Under the pieces are notes generated by a model. It ran no database searches. It was not told the origin of the DNA and saw only the letters and a program-made list of their open reading frames with translations. The translations under genes and the position numbers were made by a program. Positions 13,674 through 13,719 of a stretch of 13,719 nt of DNA are shown piece by piece. The DNA comes from CAG-877 sp963589235 (GTDB taxonomy: Bacteria; Bacillota_I; Bacilli_A; RF39; UBA660). Where the stretch lies: NCBI GenBank assembly GCA_963589235.1, contig CAVAJX010000087.1:1-13719 (forward strand). The letters run 5' to 3'. The stretch's first letter is position 1, and each line of letters begins with the position of its first letter.

Positions 13674-13719
13674 AATTAGGGAAAATGTTACATAAATAAA
13701 ATTAAATAATTAGGGAAAA
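13674..13719. repeat. Short direct repeat at the window's right edge
   Basis: AATTAGGGAAAA occurs at 13674-13685 and again at 13708-13719, 34 bases apart. The surrounding 13640-13719 is AT-rich with no gene visible. It could be a regulator site for a gene beyond the window, or chance. Confidence 0.35.

Noticed and set aside
1..13719. CRISPR array, insertion sequence or prophage signal
   Set aside because: No spaced identical repeats, transposase motifs, terminal inverted repeats or integrase genes were seen; the only long tandem periodicity is the protein repeat at 11448-12602.

Overview
The window is from a low-GC Gram-positive bacterium, most likely an uncultured Bacilli-type or Mollicutes-related Bacillota. 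The evidence is the very AT-rich DNA, AGGAGG-type ribosome sites, extended -10 promoters, a YolD/UvrX-type mutagenesis pair, a GerA-family spore germination protein and a lysidine-type tRNA-Ile(CAU). TGA is a normal stop (Y-family polymerase, RlmD-type methyltransferase, GerA-type gene), so this is not the Mycoplasma code. The taxon below that level is inference.

Layout. 29-1604 (minus) is a three-gene run: a CmpB-type membrane protein, a NUDIX hydrolase broken by a one-base frameshift, and a GNAT acetyltransferase. A divergent plus gene at 1793-2425 encodes a membrane protein with an extremely Asn/Gln-rich N-terminus and ends at a bidirectional terminator. 2462-4380 (minus) holds a Y-family translesion polymerase and a YolD-like partner, overlapping by 4 bases. 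4469-5913 (minus) holds an unknown seven-helix membrane protein and a second GNAT enzyme, both apparently starting at TTG. 6006-7544 (minus) holds a 23S rRNA uracil-C5 methyltransferase followed by a RhuM-family remnant.

7620-9418 (plus) is a reduced germinant-receptor operon: a full A subunit, no B subunit, and a very short C subunit without a lipidation cysteine. It runs 11 bases into a convergent gene for a small membrane-anchored protein (9408-9920). 9993-11135 (minus) is a membrane-anchored ComEC-like metallo-beta-lactamase-fold hydrolase and its DUF3006 partner. 11208-12740 (minus) encodes a 510-residue protein made of eleven exact 35-residue units that read like eukaryotic mTERF repeats; this is the most unusual item here. 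12815-13303 is a YbaK/ProX-type aminoacyl-tRNA deacylase, followed by a tRNA pair, Ile(CAU) then Leu(UAG), with its own promoter and terminator (13384-13639).

Most genes are housekeeping, repair or envelope genes. The less ordinary pieces are the mTERF-like repeat protein, the Asn/Gln-rich membrane protein and the minimal A-C germination operon. All family calls were made by reading the sequence, with no database search.
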